A DNA stretch of 37,303 nucleotides from Lachnospiraceae bacterium (GTDB taxonomy: Bacteria > Bacillota > Clostridia > Lachnospirales > Lachnospiraceae). Each line of letters begins with the position of its first letter. The first letter of the stretch is position 1. This document shows, piece by piece, positions 7,323 through 14,985 of the stretch. The DNA lies in the NCBI GenBank assembly GCA_028692055.1, contig JAQUYA010000020.1, positions 1-37,303 on the forward strand, read 5' to 3'. The translations under genes were made by a program, and so were the position numbers. Below the pieces are notes generated by a model. That model worked only from the letters and a program-made list of their open reading frames with translations. It was not told the DNA's origin and did no database searches.

Positions 7323-9860
7323 TTACTCAAATACAATTGCTACTTTTCTGTCCTCTTCTGTTTCATTCAGTGCATAATAACAGCCATAGAATGTACCATC
7401 TGTTTCTTCTATATAATCATAATCACGGCTATAGCATGCCAGTGCCGTCGATAAGAACTGACTCCTACTAGTTAAGAAAATGCGAATTCTTTCGCCTTTA
7501 TCCCAGATATTACAGTTTGTCCAGCGCGTGCTGTTGATTGCACCTGCATAGGAGTAGCTACGCTCATATCCCGAGATACTGCTGACACCCGTGTCATTGT
7601 TTACTTCCTCCTGCTGCAACAGCTTTTGAACTGCTGGTAAAAATTTGGTAGCCCATTCCACATATACCTGTTCTGCAAAGTCCTTATGACTATACAATTG
7701 TACCCAGTATCCGGCTACTTCTTCTTTCATATCGCCGACCAGCTTATTACAAATCCAGCCTGTTTTCACATCGCTTTCTTCCGCTATAAAGGAATGCTCC
7801 ACATCCCAGGCATAGGCTGCATGCAGCTTTCCATTACCACTCTTATCTGAGTCCTTATAAAAGTAAACACTACCACTCATGGAACTGTCTTCACTCAATT
7901 CATACATCGCCCATTGGTCTGCAAAAGATTCTATATCAATATAATCCGCATAATAATTTCCCTGTGCATTATAGCCATCTTCTGAATATAAGGCATCTTC
8001 AAACTCCTGCCAGTACTCCGATATATAATCTACCTGACTTTTCGTCGCATAGGTATTTCCTTTTAACGTAACGCTAATACCACGATTACTGATGAAACGG
8101 CTTTGTTTTTCATTATAATCCTTGGCATCCAGTTCCAGAACATAGCCGCCGGAATGGTCTGCCGGTTCTTTCTCAATATCATACCATACCTTTGTAGCAG
8201 GTGTTGTATCACTCTTCCAGATTTCCTGTGGGAAAGTAGATAATTTATGACCATTGGATTCTTTTGTTTGTGTATACAAGTCGTTCAAGTCAAATCGGTT
8301 GGTTCCGATTTCCATTTTCTCTGCTAACAGATACATTCCAATATAGTTTCCGTCTATATACAAATTAATAAAACGAGATTCTGGTGCATAAGGGAGCTGC
8401 ATTTCTTTTGCCATATCTTGTATGATTTTATAGGTTAAAAGCGAATTATCACGGTATCCTGCCAATAATATATAATCATTATCCGTACCCATATTCAATA
8501 AATCGGCAGGTGCTTTTAAGCTGAAGCTATAGCTTTTTTTGGCAGCAAGCCACGAGTCGTTTCCTCTACCGGATATTTTGTCCAGCATTCCATTATAAAG
8601 TGTGGAACCCTTTTCGTTTAATAACAGCAAATTTCCCTTTAATTCATTTTCTTTATTATCCTGTAAATAGGAAAGACCATCGCTATTTTCTTCATTCGTA
8701 TCTACAAAAACAGAAGGAATCGTATCATTTATCAGATACTTAAATTGATAATCAATCCCGGCAAATACATATGAGGTATCCGTAGTATCAATGCTATTCT
8801 TCCAGCTATCCTCATTTTCAAGCTTCGTTATAACTTCCGTGTTCCATTCGGTTACCTGACTTCCCTCCGGGATTGCAAAGCACCACGCATCTTCATTTTC
8901 CGAATAATAACCCGCTATCTTTCTTCCTTGTCCAGCAGTTTCAATGGCTAACCAGGCTTCTTCTATGGTATCTGCCGCCTGTGTGGTTAATACCAGCTGT
9001 TCTCCCTGCATTTCCCATATCTGCCAATTGCTGACTGGATATAACTGGCTTAAGCCACCGATCCGATGGTTTAGAGAATCCAGAGCTGATCCCACATTTT
9101 CAGGCGGTGTTTCATCACCACGATTATTACAATAGTATGTATACTCACTGCCACTACCATTGTAGCAGTACTCTGTGACGCCACCGCTACTATCTCCTAC
9201 CAGCAAAGCCGTTCCTGCAGACATATCATTTGCACAATTTGCAATAGTTCCCTTGTTTTTGCCGGTAATACCACCAGCCATTTCTCCCGTTACCAATGCC
9301 CAGTTATAACAGTTGGCAATGACAGCCTCGCTGTTCGTAGAACTCGCAATCGCTCCACTTACCAGACCATTTATCGTCCCATTTGCAACGATAAGGTTAC
9401 ATACTGTTCCACCTAAGTTCACAAATAAACCCGCTTCTCCATCTGGCCTATTGATATTCAGATTCTGAATCTGATGTCCATTCCCATTAAAGATTCCATG
9501 AAATTGACACTCGCTATCGGCAATTCCGATATGAATACCCTCTGTCATAATTTGCAGGTCAACATCTGTCATCAAATCTACATACTGTCCACTATAGGTC
9601 ATTCCATCATTCACAGATTCTGCAAATTTCAAAAACTCCTTTGCATCCTGAATAAGAAATGGAGATTCTTTCGTACCAAATCCTTGTTCTAAAACTCCAT
9701 TTCCTTCTGTTACCTGCTCTGTTTCCTCTGTTGTCTGTTCTTCTGCGGTTTTCTGACCAATTACCCCCGCTGCATATAATCCTGTGAATCCTACCATCCC
9801 TGCTACCAGCAAAAGAATCCCCATATTTATTATGACTTTTGTATGAAATGCTCTTTTCAT
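7323..9860 (-). CDS. Secreted CotH kinase-family protein with GLUG-like N-terminal region
   Basis: 845 residues. A membrane anchor (about residues 10-32) and a Thr/Glu-rich linker lead into a GLUG-like beta-helical region (about 60-250) with repeated units such as GLFVNLGGTVCNLIV and GEMAGGITGKNKGTIANC. A CotH domain follows (about 375-790): SGRGNDSW, KKSYSFSLK, YILLAGYRDNSLL, IGMYLLAEKMEIG and AYAWDVEHSF. CotH proteins are atypical kinases that phosphorylate coat or surface proteins. The metal-binding WDFD motif reads WDVE (685-688), an Asp-to-Glu change. The start overlaps the preceding stop as ATGA. The protein is probably outside the membrane, so the phosphate donor is an open question. 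Its first half is related to that of the neighbouring gene product. Confidence 0.9.
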   Translation of the reverse strand: MKRAFHTKVIINMGILLLVAGMVGFTGLYAAGVIGQKTAEEQTTEETEQVTEGNGVLEQGFGTKESPFLIQDAKEFLKFAESVNDGMTYSGQYVDLMTDVDLQIMTEGIHIGIADSECQFHGIFNGNGHQIQNLNINRPDGEAGLFVNLGGTVCNLIVANGTINGLVSGAIASSTNSEAVIANCYNWALVTGEMAGGITGKNKGTIANCANDMSAGTALLVGDSSGGVTEYCYNGSGSEYTYYCNNRGDETPPENVGSALDSLNHRIGGLSQLYPVSNWQIWEMQGEQLVLTTQAADTIEEAWLAIETAGQGRKIAGYYSENEDAWCFAIPEGSQVTEWNTEVITKLENEDSWKNSIDTTDTSYVFAGIDYQFKYLINDTIPSVFVDTNEENSDGLSYLQDNKENELKGNLLLLNEKGSTLYNGMLDKISGRGNDSWLAAKKSYSFSLKAPADLLNMGTDNDYILLAGYRDNSLLTYKIIQDMAKEMQLPYAPESRFINLYIDGNYIGMYLLAEKMEIGTNRFDLNDLYTQTKESNGHKLSTFPQEIWKSDTTPATKVWYDIEKEPADHSGGYVLELDAKDYNEKQSRFISNRGISVTLKGNTYATKSQVDYISEYWQEFEDALYSEDGYNAQGNYYADYIDIESFADQWAMYELSEDSSMSGSVYFYKDSDKSGNGKLHAAYAWDVEHSFIAEESDVKTGWICNKLVGDMKEEVAGYWVQLYSHKDFAEQVYVEWATKFLPAVQKLLQQEEVNNDTGVSSISGYERSYSYAGAINSTRWTNCNIWDKGERIRIFLTSRSQFLSTALACYSRDYDYIEETDGTFYGCYYALNETEEDRKVAIVFE

Positions 9861-12091
9861 TCCTTTTCTGCTCCATCATATGTTATTTCGGTATCTGCTA
9901 TATATCCGGTTACTTCTGTACAAACACCGTCTGTGAATGTTCCCTGTACCTGTGTACTTTCATAGAAATGAAAGGTCTTATCCTGCATTTCTTCCATACT
10001 TATTACGATGCTGTTTCCGTCTGCCTGTACCTCAAATGCCAGAATGGCATTGTCCTCAGCATCCGTCATAACGATTCTCTGCCCTTTTGTAAATAGCTGT
10101 TCTGATTTTAGTTCAATTAGCCCCTGTTTGGAACCTTCTTTACAGTCATTGCTATAAGAGGAGCTTCCTATGATAAATCCACCATCTACTTTCGTACCAT
10201 CCTTTGCATTAAATACATGCTCCGTTGGCGTATACCCGATAATCGTTCCATTTTTTATTGTAATTTCTCCATTGGAATCAAAGACATCATCATTTGCATT
10301 CATCACCAGATAGCCGTCGTTGATGCGTAGTTCTTCAGAGGTATTGATACCATCATCACTACTCGTTATGTGATAACCTCCACCATTGATTGCCAGTCGT
10401 TCATTGGACTCAATTCCTTCCAAATCCCCAATCACATTTATTTGACCGTCCGTTCCACCAATGGACATCGTAGCAACCGTTGATATCGCACCTTCGCTTT
10501 TTCCTTTTGCAGAATAAATATCCATACTGTTGGAACCAATCACCTCATTTTCAGAGCCATCTGCCAGCTTAATACGAATCCCTGGATTCTCTATATCTCC
10601 AGTTTCCAGAATATTTTTTACTGTTATCGCCGGGCCATAGGAGCTGTCTATATGAACCCCATCTAAGATAATCGTTGCCTGTGCATTTCCATTTGTAGCA
10701 GCATCACTTCCCATATCAACTGCCAGCTGGCCATTTAAGGTTCCCGTGACACGATAGGTTCCCGGCTGTGTAATCACCACCAAATCATCTGTGTCCGTTA
10801 CTTCCCCTTCTTTGTCCATATATATCGTATGATATACGTTAGCACCTGTGGACTCTGGTGTAGCTATAAATGTATTTACATCAAGATAAATTGGATTTTC
10901 TTCATCACTGGTTCCTGGTACAAGCTCCTGCCTGATAAATAAATCCCCTTGTTTGAAGTTCATCGTCGTATCAATATCCTCATTCATATAATGCAAAATA
11001 GAATACGTAGCTTCACAGGTAATCTGCTTACTGCTTCCGTCCTTACATTGTAAGGTGATATCTCTTTGTTCGGCTGCATCTTCCGGTATTTCAAATACCC
11101 ATGCATGTTCTACATCTGAGTACTGCGCCTCAATTACGGTTCCGGCAGTTTCCAGTGTTGCCCCCGTTATGGTATTTGCTGCTGTTTGCACGATTATCGG
11201 TTCGTTTTCTGTCAGCTTCCACTTATACCAATCGGCAACTCCATATTTCATTGTCAACGCAGTAAGCATTGTATTCAGATTAGAAACAGCTGTCCCTCTT
11301 ATTTTTGCATCTGCTTCAGCACTGGTATGATTTTCAATCTCAAAGTTTCCACCCTTATTGGTGTAACAATTTTGAATCACTACTTCTTCTTTATTACCGA
11401 CAATACTTTCTGTACTACCCATATCCTCCGTGGCCATATTCACACAGTTTATAATCGTACCATTTCCTATCCCTGCAATGCCGCCTGCGGTTTCTCCACT
11501 CACACAAGCTTTATTGTAGCAATTCAGGATTGCTGCATTTACTGTCATAGAGCCTGCAATTGCGCCTGCTACATTTCCCTGTACATTTCCGCTTTCTATC
11601 AATAAATTACAAACCATACCATCCAAGTTTACAAAAAGTCCGATTACATCTCCAGAAGTTAAATTTAAATTTTGAATTTTGTGCGCTGCACCATCAAAAA
11701 TACCTGAAAAAGCAGCTGTCCCATCTGCATTACCAATCATAGAAAAGTTATCCACCGCTGCAAGATTCAAATCCGCCATTAACTGCACATATTGTCCTGC
11801 AAATGTATTTCCCTGATTCACCATTTCTGCAAATTGCAGAAATTCTTCCACAGAAGTGATTTGATATGGTATTTCCTTTGAACCATCACCGGATAGAGTA
11901 GTTGGTCTGTCACCAGAACCCTCCTCCTTTGTATCTGCTATGGGATTTGACTTTGCCTTTTCCAATCCTGGTTTTAAATATTGATATCCGATTACTATAA
12001 TTAGTATAATAAGTAAAAAAAGTGCAGCCATTATCGTTATCACTTTTCTATTATTTTTTGGAGTTTCTTTTCTATTCATCTTTATTCCCAT
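9857..12091 (-). CDS. Secreted GLUG-like protein with DUF4353/Cthe_2159-like beta-helix
   Basis: 744 residues. An N-terminal anchor (about 17-38), a Gly/Glu/Ser linker, and a GLUG-like region (about 70-260, for example GLFVNLDGMVCNLLIE and GETAGGIAGIGNGTIINC) match the CotH neighbour. From about residue 395 there is a right-handed beta-helix (QPGTYRVTGTLNGQLAVD, ILDGVHIDSSYGPAI, GGYHITSSDDGIN, INDGYLVMNANDDVFDSNGE) of the DUF4353/Cthe_2159 type, a family described as binding acidic polysaccharide with calcium. It is first in the operon. Start may be ATG 12091 (SD AAAGGT, which lies in a hairpin) or ATG 12079. Likely an exposed carbohydrate-binding surface protein and a candidate CotH substrate. 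Confidence 0.87.
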   Translation of the reverse strand: MGIKMNRKETPKNNRKVITIMAALFLLIILIIVIGYQYLKPGLEKAKSNPIADTKEEGSGDRPTTLSGDGSKEIPYQITSVEEFLQFAEMVNQGNTFAGQYVQLMADLNLAAVDNFSMIGNADGTAAFSGIFDGAAHKIQNLNLTSGDVIGLFVNLDGMVCNLLIESGNVQGNVAGAIAGSMTVNAAILNCYNKACVSGETAGGIAGIGNGTIINCVNMATEDMGSTESIVGNKEEVVIQNCYTNKGGNFEIENHTSAEADAKIRGTAVSNLNTMLTALTMKYGVADWYKWKLTENEPIIVQTAANTITGATLETAGTVIEAQYSDVEHAWVFEIPEDAAEQRDITLQCKDGSSKQITCEATYSILHYMNEDIDTTMNFKQGDLFIRQELVPGTSDEENPIYLDVNTFIATPESTGANVYHTIYMDKEGEVTDTDDLVVITQPGTYRVTGTLNGQLAVDMGSDAATNGNAQATIILDGVHIDSSYGPAITVKNILETGDIENPGIRIKLADGSENEVIGSNSMDIYSAKGKSEGAISTVATMSIGGTDGQINVIGDLEGIESNERLAINGGGYHITSSDDGINTSEELRINDGYLVMNANDDVFDSNGEITIKNGTIIGYTPTEHVFNAKDGTKVDGGFIIGSSSYSNDCKEGSKQGLIELKSEQLFTKGQRIVMTDAEDNAILAFEVQADGNSIVISMEEMQDKTFHFYESTQVQGTFTDGVCTEVTGYIADTEITYDGAEKE

Positions 12092-12093
12092 CT

Positions 12094-12108
12094 GTGACCT
12101 TTGGTCAC
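12094..12108. promoter_or_regulatory. 6-bp hairpin covering the ribosome-binding site at 12091
   Basis: In the minus-strand transcript GTGACC-AAA-GGTCAC folds with a three-base loop and ends two bases before ATG 12091. The AAAGGT Shine-Dalgarno sequence lies in the loop and 3' arm. It could block translation or be a protein-binding palindrome. Confidence 0.6.
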
Positions 12109-12123
12109 GTACAAATCAATAGT

Positions 12124-12149
12124 GTGAAATAATTGTCAAATTATTTCAC
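12124..12149. promoter_or_regulatory. 11-bp inverted repeat in the leader of the surface operon
   Basis: GTGAAATAATT (12124-12134) and AATTATTTCAC (12139-12149) are exact inverted repeats around GTCA. It lies within the predicted leader. Its GTGAAA/TTTCAC outer half-sites resemble the palindrome ahead of murG at 4665-4688. Confidence 0.7.
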
Positions 12150-12196
12150 TTTTATTTCCATCTAAGCTATCACAAATTTTATATTTAAACGTTGTA

Positions 12197-12225
12197 ATTT
12201 TAGCATAATTTTCTTTTCTTTACAA
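12197..12225 (-). promoter_or_regulatory. Promoter of the DUF4353-CotH-VTC-DUF4956 operon
   Basis: Minus-strand TTGTAA (12220-12225), 17 bases, then TAAAAT (12197-12202), with a TG one base before the -10 (extended -10). This predicts a leader of about 100 nt containing the two inverted repeats. Confidence 0.65.
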
Positions 12226-12253
12226 TAAATGCACATTTTTATCATATTTTTAA

Positions 12254-12323
12254 AAACAAAAAAGCACCTGCTTTATGATAGGATTATCCTAACTAAATAA
12301 TTTCATCACAATACGGCGCTTTT
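12254..12323 (-). terminator. Large-loop terminator of the rhomboid-HIT operon
   Basis: On the minus strand AAAAGCGCC (12323-12315) pairs with GGTGCTTTT (12268-12260), with one G-U pair, and T-rich sequence follows. The loop is 46 nt and contains a small TAGGA/TCCTA hairpin. It lies about 45 bp past the HIT stop. Confidence 0.65.
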
Positions 12324-12369
12324 CATAAAACAATAATCAAACATTTTTGTTAATCATTTATCAATTTTC

Positions 12370-12801
12370 TTATTCTTCAACAATATCTACATTTCCAAGA
12401 ATCTTATTCTTAATCTCCTCTAATTCTTCCTGTGTTGATTCTATTGGTTTCCAGCCGATTTGCTGGTTGTCATCGCTGTAACGCGGAATTAAATGCATGT
12501 GGAAATGAAAGACCGTCTGGCCTGCGACTTCTCCATTATTCTGTACAATGTTAAATCCGTCACAGCCTAACTTTTTTGTCATCTGGATTGCCATTTTTTT
12601 TGCAAGTTTTAATACTTTACCTGCCACCACATCCGGCAGTTCATATAGATTTGCATAATGATCTTTGGGTAAAATTAGTGCATGACCTTTGGTAGCCGGT
12701 CCCAAATCAAGAATCACTCTAAATTCATCATCTTCGTAAATCGTTTTGGAAGGAATATCCCCATTTGCTATTTTACAAAAAATACAATTATCATCTCTCA
12801 T
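12370..12801 (-). CDS. HIT-family protein (histidine triad nucleotide hydrolase)
   Basis: The 143 residues hold a complete HIT domain: CIFCKIANGDIPS at the N terminus (with the two Cys of the zinc-binding variant), DLGPATKGHALILPKDH, NIVQNNGEVAGQTVFHFH, and the catalytic triad motif HFHMHLIPR. Members hydrolyse nucleoside phosphoramidates or dinucleotides such as AMP-lysine and Ap4A; the exact substrate is not set by sequence. It is the third gene after rhomboid and the flavodoxin-SCP2 fusion, 60 bp downstream of the latter. AAAGG lies rather far (about 13 nt) from ATG 12801. The terminator follows. Confidence 0.95.
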   Translation of the reverse strand: MRDDNCIFCKIANGDIPSKTIYEDDEFRVILDLGPATKGHALILPKDHYANLYELPDVVAGKVLKLAKKMAIQMTKKLGCDGFNIVQNNGEVAGQTVFHFHMHLIPRYSDDNQQIGWKPIESTQEELEEIKNKILGNVDIVEE

Positions 12802-12861
12802 TGTTTATTTTTACCTTTCCTATCTTCTATATTTCTTTTAAATAATTATAATCCTTCTCTT

Positions 12862-13869
12862 TTATATTGCAGAATCCATGAAAGTAAATATCTGGTCTAA
12901 TGTTCTTAATATTTTAAAATCACCCTTCATTTTCATACTGCCACCCATAAACCCACGTTGAAATGTCATACGGGCAAACAGGATATCGTTCATGGTTGCT
13001 TCACTCATTTCTATTTCAACATCTGCTTTATCTACGGTTCCATAGAAGCACTTTAATTCCGCATTATTTACCTGAAGTATTAACGTTTTTTTCTTTTCTG
13101 AAATCGTTATCTTATAAATAGCCTTGAAACCAGCCTGTGGCTTAAAATGGTTTTGAAAATCCTTGATATAGGTATCTTCCTTAGAATCTAAATCCTGACT
13201 TCCAATCATATCCTTAAAATAGCTTGCTAGTTCCTGAATGTCTTCTTTTTGTTTCTGCACATATTCATCATCGGCTGCATATTGGGATAGTTGTTCTGAC
13301 TCCTGCGGTGTTAAATCCATATTCTTCGTAAAAGAAACCATCTGCTTTACTGCCTGATTACTTGCAGGAAAGCTTGATAATTTTTGATTGATTACGCGAT
13401 ACATATTTTCTGCTTTTTTATCGATAATCTTTGCGTATCCATCGTTCAATTCCAAAGATACCGTATCCGCAATATAACCACAAATTCCGCTGCAGGGAAG
13501 TCCACCTAAGATTTCCCATGCCGTTGAAAGTGTTAATTTACCATCTCGCTCACCATATGTGGTCGACATGACTACTGGACACATATATATTTTACTAATT
13601 CTTTCTTTATCCCCATAAAGAAAACAGGCATCCAGAAATTGCGTCATAAAACCTCCGATTCCGTACCACTCCACCGTAGATGCGAGAATTATTCCATCTG
13701 CATCTTTGAGGGTCTTTGGTAATGTGGTAATCGAGTTTTTCATTTCATATAGATTATAGCGTTCTACCGCAACGTGCAATTCCTCTAATACTTCCTGCAT
13801 TTTATTGATAACAAACAAAGTAGGATCATCTATTAATCCTCTACCACCATAATAAATATTAACCTTCAT
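12862..13869 (-). CDS. Flavodoxin-like NADPH:FMN reductase fused to SCP2 domain
   Basis: 335 residues in two parts. Residues 1 to about 170 look like a flavodoxin/NADPH-dependent FMN reductase domain: MKVNIYYGGRG at the first strand and phosphate loop, then LKDADGIILASTVEWYG, FLDACF and STTYGERDG. Residues about 235-335 look like an SCP2 sterol-carrier fold (FKAIYKITISEKKKTLILQV, ADVEIEMSEATMNDILF, GGSMKMKGDFKIL). Proteins of this architecture are seen in clostridia, but no substrate is known. It probably binds FMN and a hydrophobic ligand in the cytoplasm. GGGAG precedes ATG 13869. It overlaps the rhomboid gene by 11 bp, so translation is coupled. Confidence 0.85.
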   Translation of the reverse strand: MKVNIYYGGRGLIDDPTLFVINKMQEVLEELHVAVERYNLYEMKNSITTLPKTLKDADGIILASTVEWYGIGGFMTQFLDACFLYGDKERISKIYMCPVVMSTTYGERDGKLTLSTAWEILGGLPCSGICGYIADTVSLELNDGYAKIIDKKAENMYRVINQKLSSFPASNQAVKQMVSFTKNMDLTPQESEQLSQYAADDEYVQKQKEDIQELASYFKDMIGSQDLDSKEDTYIKDFQNHFKPQAGFKAIYKITISEKKKTLILQVNNAELKCFYGTVDKADVEIEMSEATMNDILFARMTFQRGFMGGSMKMKGDFKILRTLDQIFTFMDSAI

Positions 13870-14908
13870 TTTTTCTACTCCCCATTACGATTGTCGCCAA
13901 AAAGCCTGTTATTAAACCTCCGATATGTGCTGCATTATCGATATTCGTTCCTGTAAAACCACTATACATAGAATAAATAATTAAGAACAAAACCTTTCCA
14001 ATTGTAATATTTTTCAATTGTCCTCTATGCATCATTGCCAGCCATAGCAGTGCTCCAACAACACCAAATATTGCGCCACTTGCTCCTACCGTAGATGTCA
14101 GTGTATGCGAATATATGCTGTATCCCATGGAAAGGCATCCACCACCAATTCCAGACAAAAAATATAAAATACCATATTTAATATGTCCCATGTTCATCTC
14201 TACGATTTCCCCTAAGAAATAAAACATAACCATATTACTGAACAAATGGTGTACATCAGCGTGTAAAAACATACACGTTAGTACACGATAATATTCTTTG
14301 TTTTGAAACACATGGATTACATCCAATGCTCCCTTATTATACAATAATTCTCCGGTAAATGTACAGATAAGAAAGACAAGTATGTTAAGTGCTGTTATCA
14401 CAATGGTAACATATGGATACTTCTTTTGCTCCACTACATTCACACTGTCTGTAGTTATATTTTTCTGCTTGTATTCAAAAAGCTGCTGATTTACAAATGC
14501 ATTGTCCTTCATCAGCCATTCTTCCAGATTATTCTTTATACCATAAAAGTCAATTGTCTGGTTTTCATAAATGATAATTCTTCTTGTATTCGGCTCTATC
14601 ATCCAGCAAAAGGTATCCGCTCCTGCAATATGCCTTACCTTTTCCAGATTTTCACTAATTATGAGGGATAAAATGTGTATGTTGGAAAACCCTTTTCCCT
14701 CAAACAACTTATAAATGGTATTCTTTACATGCTCAAACTGCTCGTTGCTAAGATCCAGTCCTTCTCTATCTGTAATAACATGTATCACATTGATTAAATT
14801 ATTCTCAGGTCGAAAATAAATCGTAAACTCCGGTAAATTAGAGGGTATCACTGCATAACCCATTTGCTGCAAAAAAATATCCAGGTACTGCTTCATTGCT
14901 GTTTCCAT
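13859..14908 (-). CDS. Rhomboid family intramembrane serine protease
   Basis: 349 residues. A soluble N-terminal domain (about 1-150) of unknown fold precedes a rhomboid core of six or seven helices from about residue 165. The catalytic dyad is visible: Ser277 in GASGAIFG and His328 in AAHIGG. FLHADVHHLFSN supplies the conserved His/Asn oxyanion region. It cleaves membrane-spanning segments of other proteins; its substrate here is unknown, though the adjacent Tad operon is rich in single-helix proteins. GGAGG lies 7 nt before ATG 14908. It is first gene of a three-gene operon with the SCP2 and HIT genes. Confidence 0.95.
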   Translation of the reverse strand: METAMKQYLDIFLQQMGYAVIPSNLPEFTIYFRPENNLINVIHVITDREGLDLSNEQFEHVKNTIYKLFEGKGFSNIHILSLIISENLEKVRHIAGADTFCWMIEPNTRRIIIYENQTIDFYGIKNNLEEWLMKDNAFVNQQLFEYKQKNITTDSVNVVEQKKYPYVTIVITALNILVFLICTFTGELLYNKGALDVIHVFQNKEYYRVLTCMFLHADVHHLFSNMVMFYFLGEIVEMNMGHIKYGILYFLSGIGGGCLSMGYSIYSHTLTSTVGASGAIFGVVGALLWLAMMHRGQLKNITIGKVLFLIIYSMYSGFTGTNIDNAAHIGGLITGFLATIVMGSRKNEG

Positions 14909-14956
14909 CTGATGCCTCCGCTATCTGCCCTTCAGAAGTTCTATACTGTAAAGATA

Positions 14957-14985
14957 AGCGTATCATTTATGCAATAGGGTGTCAA
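14957..14985 (-). promoter_or_regulatory. Promoter of the rhomboid operon
   Basis: Minus-strand TTGACA (14980-14985), 17 bases, then TACGCT (14957-14962) with a TG one base upstream. The -35 overlaps the stop of the FHA gene, so this operon can be expressed apart from the pilus genes. Confidence 0.55.

Noticed and set aside
11186-11605. Plus-strand open frame of 139 codons inside the beta-helix gene
   Set aside because: It is Cys/His-rich shadow translation of a repetitive secreted protein gene, with no start signal.
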